Positions 63,569-64,000 of a stretch of DNA of 64,000 bases are shown here, one piece after another; the first letter of the stretch is position 1; the number at the start of each line of letters is the position of its first letter. This DNA is from Microbulbifer agarilyticus. GTDB lineage: Bacteria; Pseudomonadota; Gammaproteobacteria; Pseudomonadales; Cellvibrionaceae. A program made the translations under genes and the position numbers. Below the pieces are notes generated by a model that saw nothing but the letters and a program-made list of their open reading frames with translations, ran no database searches and was not told the origin of the DNA. The stretch spans positions 248,001 through 312,000 of the forward strand of contig NZ_JAHVKO010000004.1 of the NCBI RefSeq assembly GCF_019800665.1, read 5' to 3'.

Positions 63569-63586
63569 GTGACAAATATATGACAG
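63569..63586 (-). promoter_or_regulatory. Pho box of phoB
   Basis: On the minus strand CTGTCAT, ATAT, TTGTCAC: two 7-base direct repeats with a 4-base AT spacer, almost identical to the E. coli consensus. It lies between the ubiA stop (63625) and phoB. Confidence 0.9.
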
Positions 63587-63624
63587 GTGTTCAGGTAGGT
63601 GGAACTTCGAAACAAAGGGAAGCT

Positions 63625-64000
63625 CTAACGCGCGAGATACTGGAAAAATATTCCAGCAAAAAGCGCCATCCCCACAAAGTTGTTGTTCAGAAATGCCTTG
63701 AAGCATGCATCCCGTTGCCGGTCGCGGATCAACCATTGCTGGTAGGCAAACAAGCCAGTCACGATTGCCACGCCGCCGTAGTAAATGGACCCCAAATCCG
63801 CACGCCCACCCAGCATCAGTAACGCCACCACAACCATCGCCTGCAGGCTGGCGGTCATCGCCTTGTCCAGCTCGCCGAACAGGATGGCGGTGGATTTGAC
63901 GCCGATTTGCAGGTCGTCATCTCGGTCCACCATGGCGTAAAAGGTATCGTAGGCCACGGTCCACAGCAGGTTGGCGGTAAACAGCAGCCAGGCCACCGCC
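63625..64000 (-). CDS. ubiA: 4-hydroxybenzoate polyprenyltransferase UbiA, C-terminal fragment
   Basis: Only the last 125 or so residues are inside the window; the gene continues past base 64000. The second prenyl-diphosphate motif [13 protein letters not shown] (at the visible N-terminus) with its aspartates, and several membrane segments ([23 protein letters not shown]), identify UbiA, which attaches the polyprenyl chain in ubiquinone synthesis. ubiA upstream of phoB is the arrangement known in pseudomonads. Confidence 0.92.
   Translation of the reverse strand, partial: AVAWLLFTANLLWTVAYDTFYAMVDRDDDLQIGVKSTAILFGELDKAMTASLQAMVVVALLMLGGRADLGSIYYGGVAIVTGLFAYQQWLIRDRQRDACFKAFLNNNFVGMALFAGIFFQYLAR

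Overview
The window comes from the chromosome of a GC-rich gammaproteobacterium, close to the replication origin. The left edge carries the conserved order mnmG-rsmG-parA-parB-atpIBEFHAGDC, followed later by glmU, a DeoR-type glmR and glmS, as in pseudomonads and relatives. An alginate lyase, a very large TolB-propeller/amidohydrolase protein and many secreted enzymes suggest a marine polysaccharide degrader, perhaps Microbulbifer or another member of the Cellvibrionales. The genus is an inference from gene order and content, not a database result.

Layout. (1) 1-10.5 kb: tRNA modification (mnmG end), 16S rRNA methylation (rsmG), chromosome partition (parAB) and a complete F1Fo ATP synthase operon with a recognisable sigma-70 promoter, intercistronic hairpins and a strong terminator. 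(2) 10.5-16.6 kb: patatin lipase, a secreted zinc peptidase, and a convergent 1108-residue propeller/amidohydrolase. (3) 16.9-24.8 kb: glmU, then two nested palindromic elements, then a three-gene 2-oxo acid dehydrogenase module (E1 alpha, E1 beta, E2) lodged between glmU and glmR-glmS. (4) 24.8-33 kb: PL7 alginate lyase with a UxuR-like operator, fasciclin protein, lipocalin, a three-subunit flavin/triheme-cytochrome dehydrogenase, an SDR and an esterase. (5) 33-44 kb: two cation/proton antiporters, then a quinone/glutathione/redox neighbourhood (pirin, LysR, Gfo/Idh, DoxX, glutathionyl-hydroquinone reductase, GST), a sulfotransferase-like gene, an MFS exporter and HexR. (6) 45-51 kb: uvrD behind a LexA-type box, and a TRAP transporter whose binding protein and permease genes are convergent. 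(7) 51.3-64 kb: the phosphate regulon core pstSCAB-phoU, a putative porin, an M48 protease, yaaA, phoR-phoB and the end of ubiA. Both pstS and phoB carry Pho boxes.

The most unusual non-coding signal is a family of nested palindromes (18306-18401, 18480-18604, 44862-44978). Each has a long outer inverted repeat of its own sequence enclosing two small hairpins. Two members share a conserved core although their outer arms are unrelated. No tRNA, rRNA, CRISPR array, insertion sequence or prophage gene was seen. No wholly new protein system is evident; the main candidates for novelty are the palindrome family, the inserted dehydrogenase module and several regulatory sites.
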